DNA from: Rhizobium sp. CC-YZS058
GTDB taxonomy: Bacteria > Pseudomonadota > Alphaproteobacteria > Rhizobiales > Rhizobiaceae
Reading direction: 5' to 3'
NCBI RefSeq assembly: GCF_034720595.1
Contig: NZ_JAYESJ010000001.1
Span: 1,948,001-2,012,000 of the forward strand
Length of the DNA stretch: 64,000 nt
Shown: positions 19,279 through 28,414 of the stretch, one piece after another
Layout: each line of letters opens with the position of its first letter
How positions within the stretch are numbered: position 1 is the stretch's first letter
The notes under the pieces: model-generated
Told to the model about the DNA's origin: nothing
Databases searched by the model: none
The model's input: only the letters and a program-made list of their open reading frames with translations
Position numbers and translations under genes: made by a program

Positions 19279-20117
19279 TCGCGGCGCAGCCGACACCGCC
19301 GGTCCGCCTCCATTCGCTGCGGGACGGGGCGGCGCGGGCCATTGCGGCCGATGACCTCGACCTCAAGACTGAGCTTGCCCAGGACGCGGCGAGGCGCTGG
19401 ATGGAGCGGCGGCTGTCGCTCCGTTCACCGCTCGACCACGCTGTCCCCGATCGTCCGGGGCGGCCGGCGCGGCCGACCCTCATTCCGCCGCAGCAGGTGC
19501 CGCGCCGCTCCCTGCATTCGCTGCGCGGGCGAATCGCGCTGCTGCATTCGATCGCCCATATCGAGCTCAATGCGGTCGACCTGGCCCTCGATATCGTTGC
19601 CCGCTTCGCCGGCGCACGGGTGCCGAATTCGTTCTTCGATGGATGGATGAAGGTCGCTTTCGAGGAAGCGAAGCATTTCCGTCTGGTCCGGGCGAGGCTT
19701 CAGGCACTCGGCGCCGACTATGGCGACCTGCCGGCCCATGACGGCCTGTGGCAGGCGGCGCATGACACGCGCAACGACCTGACGGCGCGCCTGGCCGTCG
19801 TGCCACTGATCCTGGAAGCGCGCGGGCTGGACGTGACGCCGGCCCTGCAGGCGAAGATGCGCGAAACCGGGGACCATGAGAGCGCCGCCGTGCTGGACGT
19901 GATCTATGAGGACGAGAAAGGCCATGTCGCCGTGGGCGCAAAATGGTTCCGCTTTCTCTGCGCGCGGGAGAAGCGCGATCCGGCCGCCGCGTTCCAGGCG
20001 CTGGTGCGGGCCAATTTTCGCGGCCCGCTCAAGGCGCCCTTCAACGATGTCGCGCGCGCCGAGGCCGGTCTGACCCCCTCCTTCTACCGCTCGATGACCG
20101 CTTCCACCAATATCTGA
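19275..20117 (+). CDS. DUF455 ferritin-like protein
   Basis: A 280-residue protein of the DUF455 family, which has a ferritin-like four-helix bundle. Probable di-iron carboxylate ligands are in HSIAHIELNAVDL, AFEEAKHF and YEDEKGHVAVG. The activity is unknown; related di-iron proteins oxidise substrates or modify tRNA. The four-base overlap with bcp suggests coexpression, which could point to a link with peroxide or iron handling. Confidence 0.82.
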   Translation: MIAAQPTPPVRLHSLRDGAARAIAADDLDLKTELAQDAARRWMERRLSLRSPLDHAVPDRPGRPARPTLIPPQQVPRRSLHSLRGRIALLHSIAHIELNAVDLALDIVARFAGARVPNSFFDGWMKVAFEEAKHFRLVRARLQALGADYGDLPAHDGLWQAAHDTRNDLTARLAVVPLILEARGLDVTPALQAKMRETGDHESAAVLDVIYEDEKGHVAVGAKWFRFLCAREKRDPAAAFQALVRANFRGPLKAPFNDVARAEAGLTPSFYRSMTASTNI

Positions 20118-20136
20118 GACGGCGCGACCGCCGTCC

Positions 20137-20150
20137 ATCCGTATACGGAT
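20137..20150. promoter_or_regulatory. Perfect 14-bp palindrome upstream of M23 peptidase gene
   Basis: ATCCGTATACGGAT is a perfect dyad lying 20 bases after the DUF455 stop and 60 bases before the peptidase start. It could be an operator or a short hairpin. It is not followed by a T-run. Confidence 0.35.
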
Positions 20151-20209
20151 CGTTAACCTTAACAGGCTCTAATCCCCTCGCATCAGGCAAGCGGGAAGAG
20201 GGTCGAATC

Positions 20210-21511
20210 GTGTCGCAGGGATCGGCAAGCCGCATCTTCGGAACGCGCAAGGAACTGCCTATCCTGATCCTCGCCCGTGGCGAGGACGTGCGCCACATGC
20301 GCGTCCGGCCCTGGATGACGGCAACGGCACTCTGCCTCGTCGGCCTTCTCAGCCTCGGCTATCTCGCCGCAACCGCCTATCTCGTCCTGCGCGACGATCT
20401 GATCGGCGGCACCATGGCACGCCAGGCCCGCATGCAGCATGATTATGAAGACCGCATTTCCGCGCTGCGCGCCCAGGTCGACCGTGTCACGAGCCGCCAG
20501 CTTCTCGACCAGCAGGTGGTGGAAGACAAGGTCGAGACGCTGCTCAAGCAGCAGCAGGCGCTGTCCTCGCGGCACGGGCGTCTGGGATCACTGATCGAAC
20601 GGGCCGAAGACTCAGGGCTTTCCGCGCCGCGCGCGTCGATGCCTGCATTTTCGGAGGACCATGCGGGAGCGGGTGCTGCGCGTGGCGTCCAGGCGATCGA
20701 GCGGCTGATCGGGCTGAAGCCGAAGGCCCAGGAGACCGTCGCGGCGCTTGGCTTTGCCCCTGCCCCGCTGCCGGGCGAGTCGATCTCCGATCGCGCCGAC
20801 CGGATGTTTTCAAAGGTGACCCTGTCGCTGAAGGATCTCGAGCGCGAGCAGCAGGCCCGCATCGCCGCGCTCACCGAGGGCGCCCGCGACACGGCAGACG
20901 AGATCGAGACCATCGTCGCCCGTACGGGGCTGAAGATGACGGTGGATGCGGGTGTTTCCGCGCCGGCCGAGGCCCAGGATGCCGTCGGCGGCCCCTATGT
21001 CGCGCCGCGGAGCGAGGATGACTTCGACCGCTCGCTCGTCACGCTCGACACGGCGCTGGAACGGCTGGAAGCGGTGCGCGGCGAAGTGCGCAAGCTGCCC
21101 TTCGACAATCCCGCCCCGCAAAGCGAGATCACCTCGAGCTTCGGCAACCGCCTCGACCCCTTTCTCGGCCGTCTGGCGCTGCATGCCGGCATTGATTTCC
21201 GGTTGGGCGTCGGCAGCCGCGTCGCCGCGGCGGCTCCCGGACGCGTCATCGTCGCCGGCCGAAATGGCGGCTATGGCAACATGGTCGAGATCGACCATGG
21301 CCGAGGCGTGACGACCCGCTATGCCCACCTCTCAACCATCCTCGTCAATGTCGGCGACGTCGTGAAGGAAGGCGATCCGATCGCGAAATCGGGTAGCACC
21401 GGACGCTCGACCGGGCCGCATCTTCACTACGAGATCCGCCTGAACGGCGAGGCCGTCGACCCGATGCGCTTCCTCAATGCCGGCCTTAAGCTGAAGAGCT
21501 ATGTCGAATAG
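20210..21511 (+). CDS. M23-family peptidoglycan peptidase, membrane anchored
   Basis: A 433-residue protein with a cytosolic N-terminus, one transmembrane helix at about residues 36-60 (ALCLVGLLSLGYLAATAYLVL), a long coiled-coil region (about 70-270) and a C-terminal LytM/M23 domain. The zinc-site motifs are intact: LHAGIDFRLGVGSRV (His and Asp) and GPHLHYEIRLNGEAVDP. It is therefore likely an active endopeptidase cutting peptidoglycan cross-links in the periplasm. The GTG at 20210 follows GGAAGAGG; an upstream extension overlaps the DUF455 gene and is rejected. Confidence 0.9.
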   Translation: MSQGSASRIFGTRKELPILILARGEDVRHMRVRPWMTATALCLVGLLSLGYLAATAYLVLRDDLIGGTMARQARMQHDYEDRISALRAQVDRVTSRQLLDQQVVEDKVETLLKQQQALSSRHGRLGSLIERAEDSGLSAPRASMPAFSEDHAGAGAARGVQAIERLIGLKPKAQETVAALGFAPAPLPGESISDRADRMFSKVTLSLKDLEREQQARIAALTEGARDTADEIETIVARTGLKMTVDAGVSAPAEAQDAVGGPYVAPRSEDDFDRSLVTLDTALERLEAVRGEVRKLPFDNPAPQSEITSSFGNRLDPFLGRLALHAGIDFRLGVGSRVAAAAPGRVIVAGRNGGYGNMVEIDHGRGVTTRYAHLSTILVNVGDVVKEGDPIAKSGSTGRSTGPHLHYEIRLNGEAVDPMRFLNAGLKLKSYVE

Positions 21512-21635
21512 GAATCCGTGCGGAATTGTCTCATTTCGGCACGCTCTTCAGGCAAAAGCCGCCATCTGACCCGCCTGCGGCAATGAGACCCCTCGCAAAG
21601 CGCCGGATTTCTTGACTTTCCCGCATTCCGCGCCT

Positions 21636-23273
21636 ATGGAGCCGGGCAACGGACCGCCCAGTCGGCCCTTGGCACCTGTGTTCGCACGAACCGGAACGGA
21701 AACAGTTTCCCCTTTGACCACATTCGCTGATCTCGGCCTGAGCCAAAAAGTCCTCTCTGCCGTCACTGACGCCGGCTATTCGACGCCGACGCCGATTCAG
21801 GCGGGCGCGATCCCGCCGGCCCTGATGCGGAGGGATATTTGCGGCATCGCCCAGACAGGAACGGGCAAGACCGCCTCCTTCGTGCTGCCGATGCTGACCC
21901 TCCTCGAAAAGGGCCGCGCCCGGGCTCGCATGCCGCGCACCCTGATTTTGGAGCCGACCCGCGAGCTGGCGGCCCAGGTGGCCGAGAACTTCGAGAAATA
22001 CGGCAAGAACCACAAACTGAACATCGCGCTCTTGATCGGCGGCGTCTCTTTCGACGAGCAGGACCGCAAGCTGGAGCGCGGCGCAGACGTGCTGATCTGC
22101 ACGCCCGGCCGTCTGCTCGACCATTGCGAGCGCGGCAAGCTCCTGATGACCGGCGTCGAGATCCTCGTGATCGACGAAGCCGACCGAATGCTCGACATGG
22201 GCTTCATTCCCGACATCGAGCGCATCGCCAAGCTCATTCCCTTCACCCGCCAGACCCTGTTCTTCTCGGCCACCATGCCGCCGGAAATCCAGAAGCTGGC
22301 CGATCGCTTCCTGCAGAACCCGGAGCGGATCGAAGTGGCGCCGCCCTCCTCGACCGCCAAGACCGTGACGCAGCGCCTCGTCGCCTGCCATGGCAAGGAC
22401 TACGAGAAGCGCGCCGTGCTGCGCGACCTGATCCGCGCCCAGACGGATTTGACGAACGCCATCATCTTCTGCAACCGCAAGATCGATGTCGCCGACCTCC
22501 ACCGGTCGCTGACGCGCCACGGCTTCTCGGTGGGCGCGCTGCATGGCGACATGGACCAGAGCTCGCGCACCAAGACGCTGGCTGGCTTCAAGGACAATGC
22601 AATCACGCTGCTGGTGGCCTCCGACGTGGCGGCCCGCGGCCTCGATATTCCGGCCGTCAGCCACGTCTTCAATTTCGACGTGCCGATCCACGCGGAAGAC
22701 TATGTCCACCGAATCGGCCGTACGGGCCGTGCCGGCCGCTCGGGCGCCGCCTTCACGCTGGTCGCCCGCCGCGATACGAAATTCGTCGATGCGATCGAGA
22801 AGCTGATCGACCAGAAGATCGAATGGCTGAGCGGCGGCCTCGACGACCTGCCGCCGCCGATGGAAACCATCGACACCGGGCGCGGCGAGCGCAAGGGCGG
22901 CCGCGAGCGGGATCGCGACAGCAAGCGCGGCGGCCGTGGCCGGGAGCGCGATCGCGACCGGGCATCGCGCCAGCCCGTCCCGCAGGATGCGCTGCGCGAC
23001 AGCAGTCACAAGGCCGACATCAAAGCCGACGATCATCAGGCCGAACCCGAATCGGTCGCAACAGGGACGGACCCCGTGAGAGCAGAACGCAAGGCAGACA
23101 CCCGCCAGCAGAACAACGGCCGTTCCGGCAACCGTCAGCCCTCTCATTACCCGGCGAACGACGACAATCGCGATCGCCGCAACCGCCATCGGCGCGACCA
23201 GGACGACGGCCCGACCCCTGTCGGCTTCGGCGACGACATTCCCGCCTTCATGCTGATCGCCGGCAAGGCCTGA
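21636..23273 (+). CDS. DEAD-box RNA helicase, RhlE-like
   Basis: An RNA helicase of up to 545 residues. Motifs in order: PTPIQAGAIP (Q motif), AQTGTGKT (I), PTRELAAQ (Ia), TPGRLLD (Ib), VIDEADRMLDMGF (II), SAT (III), ARGLDIP (V) and HRIGRTGRAG (VI). From about residue 410 a disordered tail rich in Arg, Asp, Gly and Glu follows, typical of RhlE proteins acting on ribosome or mRNA structure. The start is uncertain: ATG at 21636 is used, but homology begins at LTTFADLGLS, reachable from TTG at 21714. Confidence 0.92.
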   Translation: MEPGNGPPSRPLAPVFARTGTETVSPLTTFADLGLSQKVLSAVTDAGYSTPTPIQAGAIPPALMRRDICGIAQTGTGKTASFVLPMLTLLEKGRARARMPRTLILEPTRELAAQVAENFEKYGKNHKLNIALLIGGVSFDEQDRKLERGADVLICTPGRLLDHCERGKLLMTGVEILVIDEADRMLDMGFIPDIERIAKLIPFTRQTLFFSATMPPEIQKLADRFLQNPERIEVAPPSSTAKTVTQRLVACHGKDYEKRAVLRDLIRAQTDLTNAIIFCNRKIDVADLHRSLTRHGFSVGALHGDMDQSSRTKTLAGFKDNAITLLVASDVAARGLDIPAVSHVFNFDVPIHAEDYVHRIGRTGRAGRSGAAFTLVARRDTKFVDAIEKLIDQKIEWLSGGLDDLPPPMETIDTGRGERKGGRERDRDSKRGGRGRERDRDRASRQPVPQDALRDSSHKADIKADDHQAEPESVATGTDPVRAERKADTRQQNNGRSGNRQPSHYPANDDNRDRRNRHRRDQDDGPTPVGFGDDIPAFMLIAGKA

Positions 23274-23283
23274 GCGACCTCAA

Positions 23284-23703
23284 GTGGCCAAGCCCGGTCT
23301 CGATAGTCCCGGCCTCGGCTGCGGGCTGGCGATCCTGCGGGACGATCGCATCCTGCTCTGCCGCCGGCTGAAGGCGCCCGAAGCCGGGCACTGGACGATC
23401 ACCGGCGGCAAGATCGACTTCATGGAAGCCTCGCAAGACGCTGCCAGACGCGAGGCCGAGGAAGAAAGCGGCCTCTCGATCGGCGCGATCGAGTTTCTTT
23501 GCCTCAGCGAACAGCGCATCATGGCCGATCGCCAGCACTGGGTTTCGCTGATCTACGTGACGCGCGATGCCGAAGGCGAACCAGGGCTGACCGAGCCGGA
23601 CAAGCTCGCCGACACCGCCTTCTTCCCCCTCGACGCCCTCCCCTCGCCACTCTCCGTCTTCGCGAAGGACGCCATCCGCGCTCTGCGCGCGCGCGAAGTC
23701 TAG
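23284..23703 (+). CDS. Nudix hydrolase
   Basis: A 139-residue protein with a complete Nudix box, GGKIDFMEASQDAARREAEEE followed by SGL, matching GX5EX7REUXEEXGU. This family hydrolyses nucleoside diphosphates linked to another group; the substrate cannot be read from the sequence. MutT-like and ADP-ribose-like substrates are both possible. It begins with GTG 10 bases after the helicase stop and is probably cotranscribed with it. Confidence 0.9.
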   Translation: MAKPGLDSPGLGCGLAILRDDRILLCRRLKAPEAGHWTITGGKIDFMEASQDAARREAEEESGLSIGAIEFLCLSEQRIMADRQHWVSLIYVTRDAEGEPGLTEPDKLADTAFFPLDALPSPLSVFAKDAIRALRAREV

Positions 23704-23826
23704 GCGGGCCACCCGGCGACTTCGACTGTCCAGGACAGCCTTCGAGACAGACGCCGCCGCGCGCTGCCCGGGATCTGGGCCGATCGGAACCCGGTATCCT
23801 ATCCGCCGCAACCAGGAGCTGACCGT

Positions 23827-24789
23827 ATGCTTCTCGGAATCCTCGCCGGCCTCACCACCTGCGCGCTCTGGGGTCTCACCTTCGTTGCGGCCCGGGTTGT
23901 CGAGCCGTTTACGACGCTGGATCTTGTCGTCGGCCGCTACACCACCTTCGGTCTCATCTGCCTCATGCTGATGATCGACCCCCGCTTTCGGCCGAGCGGC
24001 ATGGCGCCGCGCCGGCTGGTGCTTGGTTTTCTCATGGGATTGCTCGGCTATGTCGGCTATTTCGCCAGCGTTGCGACGGCGGTGAAGCTGGCGGGGCCGG
24101 CGCTGCCGCCGCTGATCGTCGGAACCATGCCGGTGATCCTGGCCCTGATCGCCAATCGCCGGGACCGGGCGCTGCGCTGGCGCGCCCTTGCGCTGCCGCT
24201 GCTGCTGATCGCCGGCGGCGTCGCGGTAACGGATGTGGCTCTCCTCCATGGTGCGGATTTCGGCGCGCGCCGGACGATGCTGCTCGGCCTTCTCGCATCG
24301 CTGGCAGCGCTGGCGATCTGGGTGGCGTATGCGCTGGTGAACGCCGAGACGATGCGGGCCCCGGACGCGCCGGCGCCGCTGCGCTGGACGGGCATCCAGG
24401 GGCTGGGCGCGCTGGCAGGAAGCCTCTGCCTGCTGCCCTTCGCCTCCTTCGACATGCCGGCGCAGCTACCGGTCGCGGTAACGCTGACCTTCGTCGCCTG
24501 GGCCGTGCTGATGGGCGCCTTTGCCTCCTGGCTTGCGACCTGGGCCTGGGTGGTGGCGGCGCGGCGCCTGCCGCTGACGCTGAGCGCCCAGCTGATCGTG
24601 GCCGAAACCGTGTTCGGACTATTCTACGGGTTCCTGTTCGAGCGCCGCCTGCCGCTCCCCTCGGAGGCGCTCGGAGCGTCCCTGCAGATCGCGGGCGTGC
24701 TCTGGGCCATCTCGCTCTTCCTCCAGGCCGACAGGCGGATCGCACGGTCACTCGCCGTCGAGGCTGCGCCGTCGCGTTCGGGCGGATGA
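23827..24789 (+). CDS. EamA-family (DMT) transporter
   Basis: A 320-residue inner membrane protein with about ten hydrophobic segments in two EamA repeats (about residues 1-135 and 150-300). It opens with GILAGLTTCALWGLTFVAAR, the usual signature of drug/metabolite exporters of this superfamily. The substrate is unknown. Its 3' end overlaps the convergent TfoX-like gene by 42 bases. Confidence 0.88.
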   Translation: MLLGILAGLTTCALWGLTFVAARVVEPFTTLDLVVGRYTTFGLICLMLMIDPRFRPSGMAPRRLVLGFLMGLLGYVGYFASVATAVKLAGPALPPLIVGTMPVILALIANRRDRALRWRALALPLLLIAGGVAVTDVALLHGADFGARRTMLLGLLASLAALAIWVAYALVNAETMRAPDAPAPLRWTGIQGLGALAGSLCLLPFASFDMPAQLPVAVTLTFVAWAVLMGAFASWLATWAWVVAARRLPLTLSAQLIVAETVFGLFYGFLFERRLPLPSEALGASLQIAGVLWAISLFLQADRRIARSLAVEAAPSRSGG

Positions 24790-25122
24790 GGGCTTGGCTG
24801 CGCGCGCGTCAGCCCGCCGTCCCGCCTCATAGGCGCGGCGGACCCAGAGCGCGAGCGTCTCCGGATCGTCGAGCGCCTCGTCGGGGATGGACCAGTAGGG
24901 CATGAGCACCGGCCGGCCGGCCTTGTTCTCATAGCCCCATTGCCGGGCGCCGGCCGCCGCAAAGGCCGGCGCGCTGTCGGCATCGGCCTTGAGCAGAATC
25001 TCGTCGTTGAGCTCGATCGCGATGATGACGCCGTCGAAATAGATGCCCTTGCCGCCGAACATGCGCCGGATGCTGACGGGCCCGAGCGCGCTGAACAGAT
25101 CCTCGATCGCTGCAGTGTCCAT
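24748..25122 (-). CDS. TfoX N-terminal domain protein
   Basis: A 124-residue protein matching the TfoX/Sxy N-terminal domain: LFSALGPVSIRRMFGGKGIY and the strand pair IIAIELNDEILLKAD, ending in a basic tail. Full TfoX proteins activate competence genes in gammaproteobacteria, but single-domain members in alphaproteobacteria have no established role. It follows the molybdopterin nucleotidyltransferase gene by four bases on the same strand and may be cotranscribed. Confidence 0.85.
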   Translation of the reverse strand: MDTAAIEDLFSALGPVSIRRMFGGKGIYFDGVIIAIELNDEILLKADADSAPAFAAAGARQWGYENKAGRPVLMPYWSIPDEALDDPETLALWVRRAYEAGRRADARAAKPSSARTRRRSLDGE

Positions 25123-25126
25123 GCCT

Positions 25127-26737
25127 TCAGCCCCTCAGCACGCCCCCGGCCGTCTCGATCGCCTCCACCGTATCGAGATCGAGATGGGCGCCGGGGCCGA
25201 TCTCGACATCGACGATCGGCAGGCCGCCGGTCTCGATCACATGACGCGCGCCGACATCGCCCGTCAAGTCGCCAATGGCGTCGAACAGGGCGCGGGGCAG
25301 GATCACCGGGTTTCCGCGCTTGCCATCCGCCACCGCCCTGACCACGGCTGCGCCATCCTCCGCCTTGAAGGCCGCGATCAGCCGCTTGAGGTCCTGCGCG
25401 GTCACGGCCGGCATGTCGGCAAGCACGACCATGATGCCGGCAGCCCGTGGCGCCGCAGCAACGCCGGTGCGCAGCGAGGAGGCCATGCCGCTCGCATAAT
25501 CGGGATTGCTGACGAAACGGACGCGGCAGCCTTCGAGCGCCGCCCGGATCTCCGTCTCCCGGTGGCCGGTGACGACGATGACCGGCGCGGCGCTTGCGGC
25601 CATGGCCGTCTCGACGCTACGGCGCACGAGCGGCACGCCGTCGAACTCCGCCAGCAGTTTATGCGCACCGCCCGGCCCCATGCGCCGCGCCTGCCCGGCC
25701 GCCAGCACGACAAGCTGCACCGCCTCGTAAGCGTCCGTCGAGAGATTGCGCGGGCGCGGGCGGCTGGCGATTTCGGCAAGCAAGCCGCCGACGCCGAGCC
25801 CTCCGATCTCCATGTCGCCGACCTCTTCGTCGGCCATCAGCCGGTCGAGGATCCAGTCGAAGCCGTTTTCCTTCGGGCTGCGCGCGCAGCCCGGCGCGCC
25901 GATCACCGGCACCGAGCCTACGCAGCCGAGCACCAGGAGATTGCCGGGATCGACCGGCATCCCGACCCGCGTGACGATGCCGCCCGCCGCCCGGATTGCC
26001 GCGGGAATCACATCCTCTGAATCCGTCACGGCCGAGGCGCCGAAGACGACGATCATCTCCACCCGTTGCGCGAGATCGGCAATGGCCGCGGCCACAGGCT
26101 CGACCCGGTGCGGCACGCGCTGCTCGTCCGAGAGTCGGCTGCCCGAGCGGGACAGGCGAGCCTCCAGCACAGCCCTGGTCTTGTCCATGGTCTTCCGTTT
26201 CAGCACCGGCAGTTCCGTCGCCACCAGCCCGACGGTTCGGGCGCGAAACGGCTTGACCGAAAAGGCCCGGGCCTCGCGAAGCCGCGCCGCGGCCTGCTCG
26301 ACCGGCCGTTGCGCCACGGCGAGCGGAATGATCTTGACGGTCGCCACCATATCCCCGGCCCGCACCGCCACATGATCGCGCAGGCAGGCGAGCGTGATGG
26401 CGGGATCGATGCGGTTGACCGCATCGACCAGCACCGAATCGGCGACGAACAGGCCATCGGCCTTGGCGTGGAGGTTGATGCGGCCTGTTGCCGCCGGGGA
26501 TCGGCGGAGAGCGTCCTGCGGCAAGGCATCGGCGATCAGTGCGGCTGCCTCGTCCTCGCCGATATCGCCGGGCTCCAGCCGGGCGACGACCACCTCCTTC
26601 AAGCCCACCTCGGCTAGGGCGCTGAGTTCGGCCTCGCCGAGCACGGTCCCCTTGGCGAGCCGCCCTGCCGCAAGCGGCACCGAATGGGCGAGCCTGGCAC
26701 CGCAGGCATCACGCAGCGGAACAGAACCGAACTTCAT
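25127..26737 (-). CDS. Molybdopterin-binding / MocA-type nucleotidyltransferase fusion
   Basis: A 536-residue fusion. Residues about 1-325 resemble the molybdopterin-binding MoeA/MogA-like domain (VFGASAVTDSEDVIPAAIRA and the preceding LVATELPVLKRKTMDKT). Residues about 340-536 are a MobA/MocA-type nucleotidyltransferase with VVLAAGQARRMGPGGAHKLL and VVLADMPAVTAQDL. The expected activity is CTP-dependent formation of molybdopterin cytosine dinucleotide for xanthine dehydrogenase-type enzymes. It overlaps xdhC by four bases, which supports that role. No xanthine or CO dehydrogenase structural genes are in the window. Confidence 0.9.
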   Translation of the reverse strand: MKFGSVPLRDACGARLAHSVPLAAGRLAKGTVLGEAELSALAEVGLKEVVVARLEPGDIGEDEAAALIADALPQDALRRSPAATGRINLHAKADGLFVADSVLVDAVNRIDPAITLACLRDHVAVRAGDMVATVKIIPLAVAQRPVEQAAARLREARAFSVKPFRARTVGLVATELPVLKRKTMDKTRAVLEARLSRSGSRLSDEQRVPHRVEPVAAAIADLAQRVEMIVVFGASAVTDSEDVIPAAIRAAGGIVTRVGMPVDPGNLLVLGCVGSVPVIGAPGCARSPKENGFDWILDRLMADEEVGDMEIGGLGVGGLLAEIASRPRPRNLSTDAYEAVQLVVLAAGQARRMGPGGAHKLLAEFDGVPLVRRSVETAMAASAAPVIVVTGHRETEIRAALEGCRVRFVSNPDYASGMASSLRTGVAAAPRAAGIMVVLADMPAVTAQDLKRLIAAFKAEDGAAVVRAVADGKRGNPVILPRALFDAIGDLTGDVGARHVIETGGLPIVDVEIGPGAHLDLDTVEAIETAGGVLRG

Positions 26738-27765
26738 GGCGCCGAACCGACGCGCGCCGCCTCGGCCGGGCTGCGCAGCGTCGCGATCAGCTGCGCGAGG
26801 ATCGCCACCGCGATCTCTGCCGGCGTCGCCGCGCCTATCGGCAGGCCGATCGGCGCGGCGATCTGGTCGATCTCCCCGGTCGCAAAACCGGAGGCCTGCA
26901 GCCGTAAAACGCGCGCGGCATGCGTCTTCCGGCTGCCGAGCGCGCCGATATAGAAGCAGCCGGCTCGCAGAGCCAGGGTCAGAGCGGGGTCGTCGATCTT
27001 CGGATCGTGGGTCACCGCCACGAGTGCCGTGTGCCTGTCGAGCGGGCGCCCCGCCAGCACGTCGTCCGGCCAGTCGGCGACAAGGTCGATCCCCGCGAAA
27101 CGCTCCGGCGTTGCGAAGGCGCTGCGTGGATCGATGATGGTGACCGCAAAACCGGCCAACGCAGCCATCGGCGCCAAGGCCTGGCTGATATGGACGGCGC
27201 CGATGACGACAAGCCGCGGCGCCGGCCGGTAGGGCGAGACGAACAGGTCCCCCTCGCGCCGCGCGAGCCGGCCATCGTCGCGCAAGCCCTCCTCCCCTTC
27301 AACCGAGACCGCGGTCGCGCCGTTCGTCAGGTCGATCCGCGCGACCGCGCTCTTCCGATCCCGCGCGGCATCCGCCAGCCGGATAAGATCGTCGTGTGAA
27401 AAGCCCTCGCCGAGCCGTTGGACGAAGACGGTGATTCGCCCGCCGCAGGACAAGCCTACCCGCCAGGCCGTTTCATCTGCCACGCCGAACTCGAGCAGGC
27501 GGCATCGGCCCGTTTCGATCACCTCGAGCGCCTCGGCCACGACAGCGCCTTCGACGCAACCGCCGGACACGGACCCTTCGAAACTTCCATCCTGGTCGAT
27601 CACCAGATGACTGCCGGCCGGCCTCGGCGCCGAACCCCAGGTCTCGATCACAGTCGCGAGCGCAACCGACCGGCCCGCGGTCAACCAATCTCGCGCGGTC
27701 TCCGGAATGGAGCGGGCGGCGGAGGAAGGTGCGGAGGGTGGCGGGGCGTTGTCGGGTTCTGGCAC
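26734..27765 (-). CDS. XdhC-family molybdoenzyme maturation factor
   Basis: A 343-residue XdhC/CoxI protein, which binds and sulfurates molybdenum cofactor and inserts it into hydroxylases. The N-terminal domain has ATVIETWGSAPRPAGSHLVI and SVSGGCVEGAVV; the C-terminal Rossmann domain has RLVVIGAVHISQALAPMA and the ending FYIGALGSRKTHAARV. The GTG start at 27765 is preceded by AAAGGA. Immediate four-base coupling to the cytidylyltransferase fusion suggests a two-gene maturation module for a molybdenum hydroxylase encoded elsewhere. Confidence 0.92.
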   Translation of the reverse strand: MPEPDNAPPPSAPSSAARSIPETARDWLTAGRSVALATVIETWGSAPRPAGSHLVIDQDGSFEGSVSGGCVEGAVVAEALEVIETGRCRLLEFGVADETAWRVGLSCGGRITVFVQRLGEGFSHDDLIRLADAARDRKSAVARIDLTNGATAVSVEGEEGLRDDGRLARREGDLFVSPYRPAPRLVVIGAVHISQALAPMAALAGFAVTIIDPRSAFATPERFAGIDLVADWPDDVLAGRPLDRHTALVAVTHDPKIDDPALTLALRAGCFYIGALGSRKTHAARVLRLQASGFATGEIDQIAAPIGLPIGAATPAEIAVAILAQLIATLRSPAEAARVGSAP

Positions 27766-27843
27766 GGCGGATCCTTTCGAGATCTCCCTGATCTAGGGTC
27801 CCGCCATCGCTTCGTCAGGGCGCTCGAACGAAAAGAGCCTGTG

Positions 27844-28353
27844 TCAGAGGGTGCGATAGAGCCGCTCGTGATAGAGAAGGGCCGGTTGGCGCGGTCCGAG
27901 ATGCACCGCCTCGACCGCGCCGAACAGCACCGTATGGGTCGAGATGGTCTTCATCTCGGTCAGCCGGCACTCGAAGGTGGCAACGGCCTCGTCGAGAACA
28001 GGCGCGCCCGTTTCGCCCACGCGCCAGACGCCATGCGCGAACCGCTCCTCGGCGGCTATCTTCGCCCGCCCGGAAAAGATATCGGCAAGCGCCTGCTGGC
28101 TGGCGCCGAGCATATTGAGCGCAAAGGCGCCGGCCGAGGCGAAGATCGCATTGCGCGGGTTGCCGGCATTCAGGCAGACAAGCAGCGAAGGCGGATCATC
28201 GGAAACCGAGCAGGCGGCGGTGATCGTCACCCCACGACGCTCGTCGCCGCTTCCGGCGGTCACAATATGCACATGCCCGGCAAGCCGGCTCATCGCCTCC
28301 CGATAATGCGGCGGCTCCAGACGGCTCTTCTCCAAATTCGGCATCTCCTGCAT
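27844..28353 (-). CDS. Flavin reductase domain protein
   Basis: A 169-residue member of the flavin reductase/HpaC-like family: YREAMSRLAGHVHIVTAG, RRGVTITAACSVSDDPPSLL and NPRNAIFASAGAFALNML match the FMN-binding split barrel. Such proteins supply reduced flavin to a monooxygenase partner, which is not adjacent here. The ATG at 28353 is used; one at 28344 is possible. The 7-bp repeat array starts 61 bases upstream of this start codon, so it may sit in or near the promoter. Confidence 0.87.
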   Translation of the reverse strand: MQEMPNLEKSRLEPPHYREAMSRLAGHVHIVTAGSGDERRGVTITAACSVSDDPPSLLVCLNAGNPRNAIFASAGAFALNMLGASQQALADIFSGRAKIAAEERFAHGVWRVGETGAPVLDEAVATFECRLTEMKTISTHTVLFGAVEAVHLGPRQPALLYHERLYRTL

Positions 28354-28414
28354 GGGCCCCTAGACATACAGGCTCACCTTGATTTGAAAAGCGGGGGTGG
28401 CGGGGTTTTTTCGG

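Noticed and set aside
20150..20165. CtrA binding site at GTTAACCTTAAC
   Set aside because: The CtrA consensus is TTAA-N7-TTAA; here the two TTAA motifs are only two bases apart.
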